From Beijerinckiaceae bacterium (GTDB lineage: Bacteria; Pseudomonadota; Alphaproteobacteria; Rhizobiales; Beijerinckiaceae), in the NCBI GenBank assembly GCA_027533425.1, contig JAPZUD010000006.1, positions 372,001 to 436,000 of the forward strand: 64,000 nt of DNA, given 5' to 3'. Positions within the stretch are counted from its first letter, which is position 1, and each line of letters begins with the position of its first letter. Below the pieces are notes generated by a model, which saw only the letters and a program-made list of their open reading frames with translations, was not told where the DNA came from and made no database searches. Both the position numbers and the translations under genes were made by a program. Positions 1 to 12,367 of this stretch are shown here, one piece after another.

Positions 1-1
1 G

Positions 2-193
2 TTCCACTACCTGAAGTATGCGCTTGCGATGATCCTGGTCTTCATTGGCCTGAAGATCTTCTGGAACGAGATGGTGGGCAAGATGAACCCGGCCATCTCG
101 CTGGGCGTCACACTGGCGCTGATTGTCGGCGGCATCGTCTACTCGCTCTGGAAAACCCGGAACGAGCCGGCCGCCGGGGCGGGCAAGGCCTGA
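2..193 (+). CDS. TerC-family integral membrane protein, C-terminal fragment
   Basis: The reading frame is open from the window edge and ends with TGA at 191-193, giving the last 63 residues. It holds two hydrophobic segments. The first, beginning FHYLKYALAMILVFIGLKIF, matches the conserved C-terminal helix of TerC/Alx membrane proteins, which are linked to metal (manganese) export and tellurite resistance. A short polar Ala/Gly-rich tail follows. The gene starts outside the window, so domain order and substrate cannot be judged. The family assignment rests on this one helix and is moderately sure. Confidence 0.6.
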   Translation, partial: FHYLKYALAMILVFIGLKIFWNEMVGKMNPAISLGVTLALIVGGIVYSLWKTRNEPAAGAGKA

Positions 194-220
194 CGGCAGG
201 CCTTTTCCGACATTTCAGGA

Positions 221-247
221 AAGGCGGGCTCCGGCCCGCCTTTTTTT
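221..247 (+). terminator. Rho-independent terminator of the TerC-like gene
   Basis: GGCGGGC (223-229) pairs with GCCCGCC (234-240) across a 4-nt loop and is followed by a run of seven T. It lies 30 bp after the stop codon and separates this gene from the convergent Lrp-family regulator. Confidence 0.85.
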
Positions 248-248
248 G

Positions 249-713
249 TCAGACCGGCAGGGTCAGCTCGGCCTTCACTTCTTCCATGACCGCATAGGAC
301 CTGGATTCGCGCACGCCCGGCAGCGACAGGATCGTCTGCGTGAGGAAGTTCCGGTAGGCTTCCATATCCTTGACGCGCGTCTTGATCAGGTAATCGAAGC
401 CGCCCGCAACGAGGTGGCACTCGAGGATCTCCCGGGAGGCGCGGACCGCCACCGCGAATTTGGCGAACACATCAGGTGTCGTCTTGTCGAGCGTGATCTC
501 GATGAAGACCAGCAAGGCCCGATCGAGCATCGCCGGATCAAGCGCGGCGTGATAGCCTTTGATGTAACCTTCGCGCGTCAGGCGCTTGACGCGTTCAGTG
601 GTTGCGGTTGGACTGAGGCCGACATTCTCGGCCAGGGCAACGGTCGAAAGGCGCCCATCCCGTTGCAGGGCTCTCAGGATCTTGATGTCCGCCCGGTCGA
701 GCTGTTCTGCCAT
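249..713 (-). CDS. putR: Lrp/AsnC-family regulator, probable proline-responsive activator of putA
   Basis: The 154-residue protein has the Lrp layout: an N-terminal helix-turn-helix (about residues 3-60, starting MAEQLDRADIKILRALQRDG) and a C-terminal ligand-sensing RAM domain (about 70-145). The gene is divergent from putA. In other alphaproteobacteria this arrangement encodes PutR, an Lrp-like activator of proline catabolism, so the name is inferred from family plus context. An ATG four codons upstream is possible, but a GGAGTGG ribosome-binding site (717-723) sits at the right distance for the ATG at 713. A strong inverted repeat lies in the shared promoter region. Confidence 0.85.
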   Translation of the reverse strand: MAEQLDRADIKILRALQRDGRLSTVALAENVGLSPTATTERVKRLTREGYIKGYHAALDPAMLDRALLVFIEITLDKTTPDVFAKFAVAVRASREILECHLVAGGFDYLIKTRVKDMEAYRNFLTQTILSLPGVRESRSYAVMEEVKAELTLPV

Positions 714-740
714 CATCCACTCCATATCACGCTAGAATGC

Positions 741-771
741 ACTTGTAGTAGTGATTTTCACTAATACAAGT
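741..771. promoter_or_regulatory. 14-bp inverted repeat in the putR-putA intergenic region
   Basis: ACTTGTAGTAGTGA (741-754) and TCACTAATACAAGT (758-771) are inverted copies with one mismatch, separated by TTT. The site is A/T-rich against a G/C-rich background. It starts 28 bp before the putR start and ends 87 bp before the putA start. It is the obvious candidate operator for the adjacent Lrp-family protein. That assignment is inferred from position and symmetry. Confidence 0.6.
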
Positions 772-858
772 TAAAAACCGCTGTGGAAACGCCTGTCAAC
801 AGGCGATATGTCTTGAGTAATCCCTAGATGCCCTCTCAGCCCCTCCGGAGCCCGCACC

Positions 859-3800
859 ATGACCCTGTCTCCGCTTCCTCCGTTCCGCGCCCCTTACGCA
901 CAGAACGACGAATCACTCGCCGCGGTCCTGCTTGCTTCGGCCATCCAATCGCCCGAAACGGAACGCGCGATCGACCGCGAAGCGCGCCGCCTGATCGAGG
1001 CGATCCGGGCAGGGTCGGGCGGGATCGGCGGCGTGGAACAGATCCTCCAGGAATATGCTCTCTCGACCAAGGAAGGGCTGGCCCTCATGGTCCTGGCCGA
1101 GGCCCTGTTACGGGTGCCGGATTCGCTGACGGCTGACAAGCTCATCGAGGACAAACTCGGCCAGGGAGACTTCCTCAACCACGAACCGAAATCCGGCGCG
1201 CTCCTGATCAACGCCTCGGCCTGGGCGCTCGGCATCGGGGCGCGCATCATCCAGCCCGGCGAGACACCCGATGGCATCCTCGGCCAGCTGGCCAAGAGGA
1301 TCGGACTGCCGACTGTGCGCACCGCCGCGCGGCAAGCCATGAAGGTGATGGGCAACCATTTCGTTCTCGGCCAGACCATCGAGGAGGCCCTGAAGCGCGC
1401 GGGATCCGGCCCCGGCCGTTCTTTCCGCTATTCGTTCGACATGCTGGGCGAAGGTGCCCGCACGCGGGACGATGCGGCCCGCTATTTCGCGAGCTACGCC
1501 AACGCGATCAAGCATATCGGTGCCAGCGCCGGCAACCGCCCGCTGCCGGATCGGCCCGGCATTTCCGTCAAGCTCTCCGCGCTGCATCCGCGCTACGAGG
1601 CTACGAACCGTGACGCGGTCCTGCGTGAGCTCGTACCGATGGTGATCGAGCTTGCGGTTTCGGCCAAAGGCTTCGACCTCAACTTCACGATCGATGCCGA
1701 GGAGGCGGATCGGCTCGAGCTCTCGCTCGACATTTTCGCAGAGCTGGCCCGGGCTCCGGAGCTGGCAGGCTGGGACGGTCTCGGCCTTGCGGTCCAGGCC
1801 TACCAGAAACGCGCGGGTGCGGTCATCGAATGGCTCGACAGGCTGGCGATCGAGAACGGCCGTCGCTTCATGGTCCGGCTGGTCAAGGGCGCCTACTGGG
1901 ATACCGAGATCAAGCGCGGGCAGGAACGGGGCCTTGATGACTTCCCGGTCTTTTCCCGCAAGGCGATGACCGACCTGAACTACACGGCCTGCGCCCGCGC
2001 GCTTCTCGATGCGCGGCCGCGCCTTTTCCCGCAATTCGCAACCCATAATGCCCTGACCGTGGCAACGATCCGCGCGCTGGCGGGGGATGCCGAGGGCTAC
2101 GAATTCCAACGCCTGCACGGCATGGGCGATGCCATCTACAACGCCCTGCTGGGCGACCACCCGGATGCGGCCTGCCGCACCTATGCCCCCGTGGGTGGCC
2201 ATCGTGATCTCCTTGCCTATCTCGTGCGCCGGCTGCTCGAGAACGGTGCCAATTCGTCCTTCGTGCACGAGGCGGCGGATCCGGCGGTTCCTGTCGAGAA
2301 GATGCTGGTCCGCCCGGCCGCGCTGATCGGCGATGCGCGGAAGGCCCGCCATGCCGGCATCGCCCGGCCGGCCGAGCTGCTCGGCGCCGGCCGGCGCAAC
2401 AGCACCGGCTATGAACTCGGCCATGCCGCGACGCTGGCCCGGCTGCTCGAAAGCCGGAGCTTCACCCCCCTCCACGCAACAAGCCTGATCAACGGCAAGC
2501 CCGTCTCGGGCGCGGGCGCACCGGTCCTCTCCCCGATTGATTCGCGGTCAGCGGGAATTGCCGAAACGGCGACACCGGAATTGGCCGATCTTGCCATGGT
2601 TGCTGCCCAGTCCGCCTTCCCGGCCTGGAGCCGCACGGCCGTGACGATCCGCTCCGGCGCATTGCGCCGCGCAGCGGATCTCCTCGAGGAAGAAACCGGG
2701 CGCATTCTCGGCCTTCTGCAAGCCGAAGCCGGCAAGACGATCGACGATGCCATCGCGGAACTGCGCGAAGCGGTTGACTTCCTCCGATATTATGCCGGCG
2801 AGGCCGAGACGCTGTTTGCTGCCCCGATCGTCCTGCCAGGCCCGACGGGCGAGGAGAACCGACTGGTCTATCGCGCACGCGGACCTTTCGTGGCGATCGC
2901 GCCGTGGAACTTCCCGCTGGCCATCTTTGTCGGACAGATCGCGGCGGCGCTCGCCGCCGGCAACACGGTCGTGGCCAAGCCGGCGGAACAGACGCCGCTG
3001 GTCGGGACGCTGGCCGTGCAGCTTCTGCACAAGGCCGGCATCCCCGGCGGCGCCCTGAACCTTGTCCTCGGCGATGGTGCTGTCGGCGCGGCGCTCGTCC
3101 GTCATGCCCGGGTGGCCGGCGTCGTCTTCACCGGCTCGACCGAGACAGCCCGGAAGATCAACCGCACCCTCGCCGCCAAGGATGGCCCGATCGTGCCGCT
3201 CATCGCCGAGACCGGGGGCATCAATGCCATGATCGTCGACGCGACGGCCCTGCCGGAACAGGTGGCCGATGATGTCGTGCTCTCCGCCTTCCGGTCTGCC
3301 GGCCAGCGCTGCTCGGCGCTCCGCCTGCTTTGCGTGCAGGAGGATGTCGCCGACCGGATGATCGAGATGATCGTTGGCGCCGCCAAGGAACTCCGTCTGG
3401 GGGACCCGCGCGACCCGGCCACCCATATCGGCCCGGTGATCGATGCCGAGGCCAAGGCCCGGCTGGACGCGCATATCGAGAGCATGAAGCGTCAGGCCAA
3501 GACCTGGTTCGCCGGCACCGCGCCGGAAGGGCTCTATGTCGCGCCGCATGTCTTCGAGCTGAAGCGCGTCGAGGACCTCCAGGAAGAGATTTTCGGCCCG
3601 GTCCTGCATGTCGTGCGCTATCCCGCCGGCAAGCTGGCCGAAGTGATCGAGGCCATCGAGGCCACCGGCTACGGACTGACTCTCGGCATCCATTCGCGGA
3701 TCGACGCCGAGATCGACCGGATCACAACCGAACTTGCAACCGGCAACATCTATGTCAACCGCAACATGATCGGCGCCGTTGTCGGTGTGCAGCCCTTCGG

Positions 3801-3939
3801 CGGGCACGGCCTGTCCGGCACAGGGCCCAAGGCCGGCGGACCGAACTATCTGTTCCGCTTCGCAACCGAGCAAGTCCTCTCGGTCAACTCGGCCGCTGCC
3901 GGAGGCAATGCCAGCCTGATGGCGCTGTCGGACGGCTGA
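859..3939 (+). CDS. putA: Bifunctional proline dehydrogenase / L-glutamate-gamma-semialdehyde dehydrogenase PutA
   Basis: PutA oxidises proline to glutamate in two steps with substrate channelling. At 1026 residues without an N-terminal ribbon-helix-helix domain, this is the short, non-DNA-binding type. The FAD-dependent proline dehydrogenase barrel shows SVKLSALHPRYE (near 235), RLVKGAYWD (near 340), YEFQRLHGMGDAIYN (near 414) and YAPVGGHRDLLAYLVRRLLE (near 442). The aldehyde dehydrogenase half shows APWNFPL (near 680), FTGSTETA (near 757) and the catalytic cysteine in SAGQRCSALR (Cys818). The ATG at 859 has GGAG eight bases upstream. Since the protein lacks its own repressor domain, control probably comes from the divergent Lrp-family regulator. 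Confidence 0.97.
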   Translation: MTLSPLPPFRAPYAQNDESLAAVLLASAIQSPETERAIDREARRLIEAIRAGSGGIGGVEQILQEYALSTKEGLALMVLAEALLRVPDSLTADKLIEDKLGQGDFLNHEPKSGALLINASAWALGIGARIIQPGETPDGILGQLAKRIGLPTVRTAARQAMKVMGNHFVLGQTIEEALKRAGSGPGRSFRYSFDMLGEGARTRDDAARYFASYANAIKHIGASAGNRPLPDRPGISVKLSALHPRYEATNRDAVLRELVPMVIELAVSAKGFDLNFTIDAEEADRLELSLDIFAELARAPELAGWDGLGLAVQAYQKRAGAVIEWLDRLAIENGRRFMVRLVKGAYWDTEIKRGQERGLDDFPVFSRKAMTDLNYTACARALLDARPRLFPQFATHNALTVATIRALAGDAEGYEFQRLHGMGDAIYNALLGDHPDAACRTYAPVGGHRDLLAYLVRRLLENGANSSFVHEAADPAVPVEKMLVRPAALIGDARKARHAGIARPAELLGAGRRNSTGYELGHAATLARLLESRSFTPLHATSLINGKPVSGAGAPVLSPIDSRSAGIAETATPELADLAMVAAQSAFPAWSRTAVTIRSGALRRAADLLEEETGRILGLLQAEAGKTIDDAIAELREAVDFLRYYAGEAETLFAAPIVLPGPTGEENRLVYRARGPFVAIAPWNFPLAIFVGQIAAALAAGNTVVAKPAEQTPLVGTLAVQLLHKAGIPGGALNLVLGDGAVGAALVRHARVAGVVFTGSTETARKINRTLAAKDGPIVPLIAETGGINAMIVDATALPEQVADDVVLSAFRSAGQRCSALRLLCVQEDVADRMIEMIVGAAKELRLGDPRDPATHIGPVIDAEAKARLDAHIESMKRQAKTWFAGTAPEGLYVAPHVFELKRVEDLQEEIFGPVLHVVRYPAGKLAEVIEAIEATGYGLTLGIHSRIDAEIDRITTELATGNIYVNRNMIGAVVGVQPFGGHGLSGTGPKAGGPNYLFRFATEQVLSVNSAAAGGNASLMALSDG

Positions 3940-3991
3940 ACCTTCTCAAGCTCTCCGCACCGCGCTAGGCTCGCCGAGCGGGGGAGGCCGG

Positions 3992-4807
3992 ATGCGGCAG
4001 CGTGGGATCTGGCTGGGAACAGGGCAAACGGTCCGGGCAGCAATGCTGCTCGGCGTCGTGTTCCTTGGCTGCCCTGCTCTGGCCCAGACGCCGCCGCTGC
4101 CGGGATGGTCGCTGGCTACGCAATTCGGCCCGGGCTGGACCAGCAATCCGAACGATCTGCCCGGCCGGCAGAAGGGCGATGCCTATTGGAACACGCACGT
4201 CACGTTGAGCTACCGCCAGCCGCTCTGGGACGGTGCCGCCCTGACCGGCATCCTCGGCACCGGAGCGGACTGGTATTCCCGTGAGCGGGATGCCGGCTCG
4301 AACCGCCTCTTCGGAACGTTGTCTCTCAGTCAGTCGTGGCGCGGCGCGACCCTGTCGCTGGGCGTGACAGCCCGCACCAGCATGGACCAGCTGCTGCGGG
4401 CCCATGACGATGCGAGTCAGGATGTCTCGCTCGGCCTGTCGCGGTCCATTATCCTCGCCCCTGACTGGACGCTGATCCCCAGCCTTGGCGCGGCGCGACG
4501 CTTCTACCAGAACGGCACGAAGAACGACATCCGGTTCCGCTCCGGCCTGGTCCTCGCGAGGAAATGGAACACCTGGACCTGGCGCCTCGGCGGCACCGCC
4601 TCCTACCTGCTCGAGGACAACACGCCGGTCCTGCCGCGCATCCGCGACCGGAGCTGGAGCCTGTTCCTCGCCTCGACCTATGAATGGGAGAAGGACCGCG
4701 AGATCGGCCTTCGCCTCGCCTATGCCCGGACCTATTCGAGCTACGCGCCGAACCGCTTCCGGAACATCACGCTGGCGCCGCAGGTCTCGGCCACATTCCG
4801 GTTCTGA
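3992..4807 (+). CDS. Outer-membrane beta-barrel protein of unknown function
   Basis: The 271-residue protein begins with a Sec signal peptide (hydrophobic core AAMLLGVVFLGCPALA, likely cleavage after ALA at about residue 31). The rest alternates polar and hydrophobic residues in short stretches rich in Trp, Tyr and Arg, and it ends SATFRF. A C-terminal phenylalanine is the usual assembly signal of outer-membrane barrels. GGGGGAGG precedes the ATG. It lies 52 bp after putA on the same strand and may be cotranscribed, but a link to proline uptake is only suggested by position. I do not recognise a characterised family. Confidence 0.7.
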   Translation: MRQRGIWLGTGQTVRAAMLLGVVFLGCPALAQTPPLPGWSLATQFGPGWTSNPNDLPGRQKGDAYWNTHVTLSYRQPLWDGAALTGILGTGADWYSRERDAGSNRLFGTLSLSQSWRGATLSLGVTARTSMDQLLRAHDDASQDVSLGLSRSIILAPDWTLIPSLGAARRFYQNGTKNDIRFRSGLVLARKWNTWTWRLGGTASYLLEDNTPVLPRIRDRSWSLFLASTYEWEKDREIGLRLAYARTYSSYAPNRFRNITLAPQVSATFRF

Positions 4808-4811
4808 AACG

Positions 4812-4834
4812 AAAAAGGGGCCCGCAGGCCCCTT
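4812..4834 (-). terminator. Terminator at the end of the atp operon
   Basis: GGGGCC (4817-4822) pairs with GGCCCC (4827-4832) around a CGCA loop. Five A precede it on the plus strand, so the T-run follows the hairpin on the minus strand, directly after atpC. It may also stop transcription from the convergent barrel gene. Confidence 0.8.
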
Positions 4835-4858
4835 CCAAACTGACGGGAACTGGCCCGT

Positions 4859-5248
4859 TCAGTTGCGGATCGCCGCCATCATCGCATTGAGGCCGTCGAG
4901 CTTGGCCTGCGCACGGGCACGCACCTCGTCGCTCTTCGCATCGCGGAGATCTTCCTCGGCATTGCGGATCTGGCCGCTCAACGCCTCTGGATTGATCTCG
5001 TCAAGCGGCACGGCCTGTTCGGCCAGAACGGTCAGCCCGGCCGCCGAAACATCCGCGAAACCACCGCGCACGAAGAGCCGCTGGCCGTTATCGATGGTGA
5101 CGATGCCAGTCCGCAGGGCCGACATGAACGGGGCGTGATTCGCCAGCACGGTGATTTCCCCTTCGGAGGCGGGAACGACGACCTGCGTCGCCTCGCCCGA
5201 GAAAAGCACGCGTTCCGGAGAAACGAGTTCGAAGGGGAAGCTGGCCAT
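4859..5248 (-). CDS. atpC: F1 ATP synthase epsilon subunit
   Basis: The 129-residue protein has the epsilon fold: an N-terminal beta-sandwich (FPFELVSPERVLFSGEA to about residue 85, including GEITVLANHAPFMSAL) and a C-terminal two-helix region rich in Ala, Glu and Lys. Epsilon is part of the central rotor stalk and inhibits ATP hydrolysis. It is the last gene of atpHAGDC, starts 2 bp after the atpD stop, and is followed by a terminator. Confidence 0.96.
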   Translation of the reverse strand: MASFPFELVSPERVLFSGEATQVVVPASEGEITVLANHAPFMSALRTGIVTIDNGQRLFVRGGFADVSAAGLTVLAEQAVPLDEINPEALSGQIRNAEEDLRDAKSDEVRARAQAKLDGLNAMMAAIRN

Positions 5249-5250
5249 TG

Positions 5251-7586
<2,336 letters not shown>

Positions 7587-7646
7587 GTCAGGTCCTGATC
7601 CGGTGATCCGTCAGCCGGGCATGGAGCCCGGCCGGCGGAAATGCCC

Positions 7647-9176
<1,530 letters not shown>

Positions 9177-9193
9177 CGGTCAAGCCTTTCGTA

Positions 9194-9751
9194 TTAGCCG
9201 TTGTTCATCGCGAGTTTCATCGCGTTGAGTTTGGTTTTGAGGGAGGCGTCGATCATCTTGCTGCCCATCTTGACGACGAGGCCACCGATAATCGCGGGAT
9301 CGACCTTTTCGGTCAGTGAAATGGTCTTGCCGGCACGGGCTTCGAGCGCCTCGATCACCGCCTGGCGGTTCTTGTCCGAAAGCGGCGCGGCCACGGTCAC
9401 CTCGGCCGGAACGATGCCCTTGGCCTCGGCAACCAGCGCGCGATACCCGGCGATCATGCCGCGGACAGCAAACAGGCGGCGTTTTGCCGCAACCAGCTGC
9501 AGGAAATTGGCGGCAAGACCGCCGATCTTCGCCTTCTTCAGGACGGCGCCGATCGCGGCAGCCTGTTCCTCGGCGGTGAAGACCGGGTTGCGCACCATCC
9601 GGTCGAGATCCTCGCTGCCGTCAAGCAGCGCGGTGAAACGGTCCAGCGCATCGCTGACAGCATCGACCTGCTTCGCCTCGGTGGCGAGCTCGAAAAGCGC
9701 GGAGGCATAGCGCCCCGCAATTCCGGAAACGATCGGGCTGGATGAGGCCAC
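9194..9751 (-). CDS. atpH: F1 ATP synthase delta subunit
   Basis: The 185-residue peripheral-stalk protein joins the top of F1 to the b subunits. The N-terminal helical domain (VSGIAGRYASALFELA at the start) and the C-terminal signature (LTEKVDPAIIGGLVVKMGSKMIDASLKTKL) are intact; the latter spans about residues 145-175. It is the first gene of the F1 operon, so the operon promoter should lie in the upstream 303 bp. The ribosome-binding site is weak (GAAAG). Confidence 0.96.
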   Translation of the reverse strand: MASSSPIVSGIAGRYASALFELATEAKQVDAVSDALDRFTALLDGSEDLDRMVRNPVFTAEEQAAAIGAVLKKAKIGGLAANFLQLVAAKRRLFAVRGMIAGYRALVAEAKGIVPAEVTVAAPLSDKNRQAVIEALEARAGKTISLTEKVDPAIIGGLVVKMGSKMIDASLKTKLNAMKLAMNNG

Positions 9752-10054
9752 GACAAGCGTCTTTCGTTTCTCTCATTCCCTCTGGTCGGGCAGCTGCATG
9801 CGGAGAACCGCGACAACAAACCGGAGAACCGGGTGGAATGCCCGCAGGGCGGGGTCAATCAACGGATCAGACCCGTCGGCCAGAGCAACCTGCTCTACAA
9901 CGGGCTGCCGGTCGCTAACAAAACTTCACCGCCTGCGCAACCCCTTTCACGCCGCGCGATCCGCGACCTTCGGCGAGGGCGCGACGTTCGCGGCCATGTG
10001 TTGCTGCAACGCACAAGTCCGACCCCGGTTCCGGGCCTAAACAGCGGACGCGAC
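9752..10054. other. Intergenic region between priA and atpH (atp operon promoter region)
   Basis: This 303-bp gap lies between the priA stop and the atpH start, both on the minus strand. It should hold the F1 operon promoter. It contains the direct repeat described separately at 9801-9831 and a perfect 6-bp inverted repeat AGAGCA-ACC-TGCTCT at 9882-9896. No convincing open frame or terminator with a T-run was found. Confidence 0.5.
9801..9831. repeat. Tandem direct repeat CGGAGAACCG with 21-bp period upstream of atpH
   Basis: CGGAGAACCG occurs exactly at 9801-9810 and again at 9822-9831. A 21-bp spacing places both copies on the same face of the helix, as for paired regulator sites. The repeat lies 50-80 bp before the atpH start codon. 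No known regulator is assigned. Confidence 0.5.
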
Positions 10055-12274
10055 TCAGAAAAAATTGATGGGGTCGACATCGATATCCAGGCGGGCACCG
10101 CCCCGCGGCGGGCCAGCGCGGCTGACCATCGCCCGCAGCAATCCCTGCATCGGCGCCTGCCGTCCGGTCTTGACGATCAACCGCACACGATGGCGGCCGC
10201 GCAACATCGCCATGGGCGGTTCCGCCGGCCCGAGAAGATGGACGGAGGCCGACAGATCGCGCTCGGTGATGAGTGCCTGCCCGGCCAGGGCCAGCAGCCG
10301 CGCATGGGCCTCGGCGGCCGGTTTTTCACGGGCAGAGACGACAAGACTGGCCAGCCGGCCGAAGGGCGGCAGCCCGGCCGCCCGCCGCGAGGCGATCTCC
10401 TCGGCATAGAACCGCGCCTGATCCCCGGCCAGCATGGCAGCGATCACGGGATGCCGGGGCTGATAGGTCTGGAGCACGCCGCGCCCTGCCCTTTCGCCGC
10501 GCCCGGCCCGGCCGGTCACCTGCATCAGCAGCTGGAAACTGCGTTCGGCGGCGCGGGGATCGTTCGAGACCAGACCGATATCGGCATCGATCACAGCGGC
10601 CAGCGTGAGATGCGGGAAATTATGGCCCTTGGCGATGAGCTGCGTGCCGATCACGATCTGGAAATCGTGCCGGGCCACAGATTCGAGCTCATCACGGAGG
10701 CGCTGGGCGCCACCGGGAAAATCGCTCGACAGGGTGATGCGGCGATGATCCGGGAAGAGATCAGCGATCTCTTCCGCAATGCGCTCCACGCCGGGTCCGC
10801 AGGCGGTCAGGCTCTCCTCCGCCCCGCAGGCCGAGCATGTGGTCGGCCGCCGCTCCGTATGGCCGCAATGATGGCAGACCAGCGCCCGCCGGAACCGGTG
10901 CTCGACCAGCCAGGCATCGCATTGCGGACATTGCCAGCGATGGCCGCATTTCCGGCACAGGGTCAGCGGAGCATAACCCCGGCGATTGAGGAAAAACAGC
11001 ACCTGCCCGCCCGATTCAAGCGCCTCGCGCGTCTGCCGCACCAGCTCGGGCGAGAGGAAGTGCCCCGGCTCCGGCGCGTGGACGCGCATGTCGATGGCCG
11101 AGATTTCCGGCATGCTCCGGCCCTGCGCGCGATTGGGCAGGCGGAGATGCCGGTATCGCCCCTGCGCGGCATTGACCTGGCTTTCGATCGAGGGTGTGGC
11201 CGAGGCCAGCACGATCGGGCAGGGTTCGACCTGCGCCCGGAGCACCGCCATGTCCCGCGCATTGTACCGCACAAGGTCGTCTTGCTTGTAGGCCGCCTCG
11301 TGCTCCTCGTCGACGACGATCAGGCCGAGAGTCCGGAACGGCAGGAACAGCGCCGAACGGGCGCCGACGACAACCCGGGCCTCGCCCTCGGCCACGGCAT
11401 GCCAGGTCCGGGCCCGCCGCCCCGGCGAGATACCGGAATGCCAGGCGCTCGGCCGCCCGCCGAAGCGCCGCTCGAACCGGGTCAGGAATTCATTGGTCAG
11501 CGCGATTTCCGGGAGCAGCACCAGGACCTGCTGCTCCCGCTCCAGCGCGGCAGCGATCGCCTCGAAATAGACCTCCGTCTTGCCGGAACCCGTCACGCCT
11601 TCGAGCAGATAGGCCGCGAAGGCGCCGTCCCGGACGGCCTCCCGGAGGACCGAGGCCGCTTCGCCCTGCTCGCCCGAGAGATGGGGCCGGGCATGATCGG
11701 GCTGGAGCGGGTCCGCCCGCCCGGCCGGGGCCAGCTCGACCACCTCGAACACGCCTTCATCGACAAGGGCATCGATCACTCCGCTTGAACAGGAGGCGCG
11801 CTCGGCCAGCTCGCGCCGGGTCTGCAGGAGATCGCCCTGAACCGCCGCCATGACACGGGCGCGGGTCGGCGTCAGCCGGGCCGGCTGGCTGCCGGTTGCC
11901 CGCAGGGCGAGGCGCGGCCGCTCGTGCATATCCTCATCCGGATCACGCAGGGCCATCCGCGCCACCATGCCGAGAGGCGCCAACGTGTAATCGGCGACGC
12001 GCTGGATGAAACGGCGCATCGGCTCGGAAAGCGGCGGCAGGCCCGTTTTCGCGATCAGCGGCTTGAGGTTGCCACCCCTGTTCGGACTGACCGACCAGAC
12101 CACGCCGAAGGTCTCGCGTGGGCCCAGCGGCACGCGCACGCAATCCCCCGGCGCGACGGACAAACCCTCGGGAATCCGGTAGGAGTAGGGATGCTCGACC
12201 GCCACCGGCAGCGCGACCTCTGCCACGAGGGCCCGCGCTTCCGGTTGGCTGTCATCGATCATCCCGGCATCCAT
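10055..12274 (-). CDS. priA: Primosomal replication-restart helicase PriA
   Basis: PriA recognises stalled forks and reloads the replisome. The 739-residue protein has the N-terminal 3' DNA-binding domain, Walker A GVTGSGKT (226-233), the DEEH box (321-324), and eight zinc-binding cysteines in CRKCGHRWQCPQC and CHHCGHTERRPTTCSAC (Cys439, 442, 448, 451, 466, 469, 479, 482). The helicase C domain ends in QVTGRAGRGERAG. All catalytic elements are intact. It is head-to-head with xerC, 93 bp apart. Confidence 0.98.
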   Translation of the reverse strand: MDAGMIDDSQPEARALVAEVALPVAVEHPYSYRIPEGLSVAPGDCVRVPLGPRETFGVVWSVSPNRGGNLKPLIAKTGLPPLSEPMRRFIQRVADYTLAPLGMVARMALRDPDEDMHERPRLALRATGSQPARLTPTRARVMAAVQGDLLQTRRELAERASCSSGVIDALVDEGVFEVVELAPAGRADPLQPDHARPHLSGEQGEAASVLREAVRDGAFAAYLLEGVTGSGKTEVYFEAIAAALEREQQVLVLLPEIALTNEFLTRFERRFGGRPSAWHSGISPGRRARTWHAVAEGEARVVVGARSALFLPFRTLGLIVVDEEHEAAYKQDDLVRYNARDMAVLRAQVEPCPIVLASATPSIESQVNAAQGRYRHLRLPNRAQGRSMPEISAIDMRVHAPEPGHFLSPELVRQTREALESGGQVLFFLNRRGYAPLTLCRKCGHRWQCPQCDAWLVEHRFRRALVCHHCGHTERRPTTCSACGAEESLTACGPGVERIAEEIADLFPDHRRITLSSDFPGGAQRLRDELESVARHDFQIVIGTQLIAKGHNFPHLTLAAVIDADIGLVSNDPRAAERSFQLLMQVTGRAGRGERAGRGVLQTYQPRHPVIAAMLAGDQARFYAEEIASRRAAGLPPFGRLASLVVSAREKPAAEAHARLLALAGQALITERDLSASVHLLGPAEPPMAMLRGRHRVRLIVKTGRQAPMQGLLRAMVSRAGPPRGGARLDIDVDPINFF

Positions 12275-12367
12275 GGCCCCGCTCCTACCATGATTCCGGG
12301 CGCTGGCGAGGCCGGGAACCTGCCCTTAACCCGGACAGGCCAGAATCGCCCGGGAACGGAGACACCG

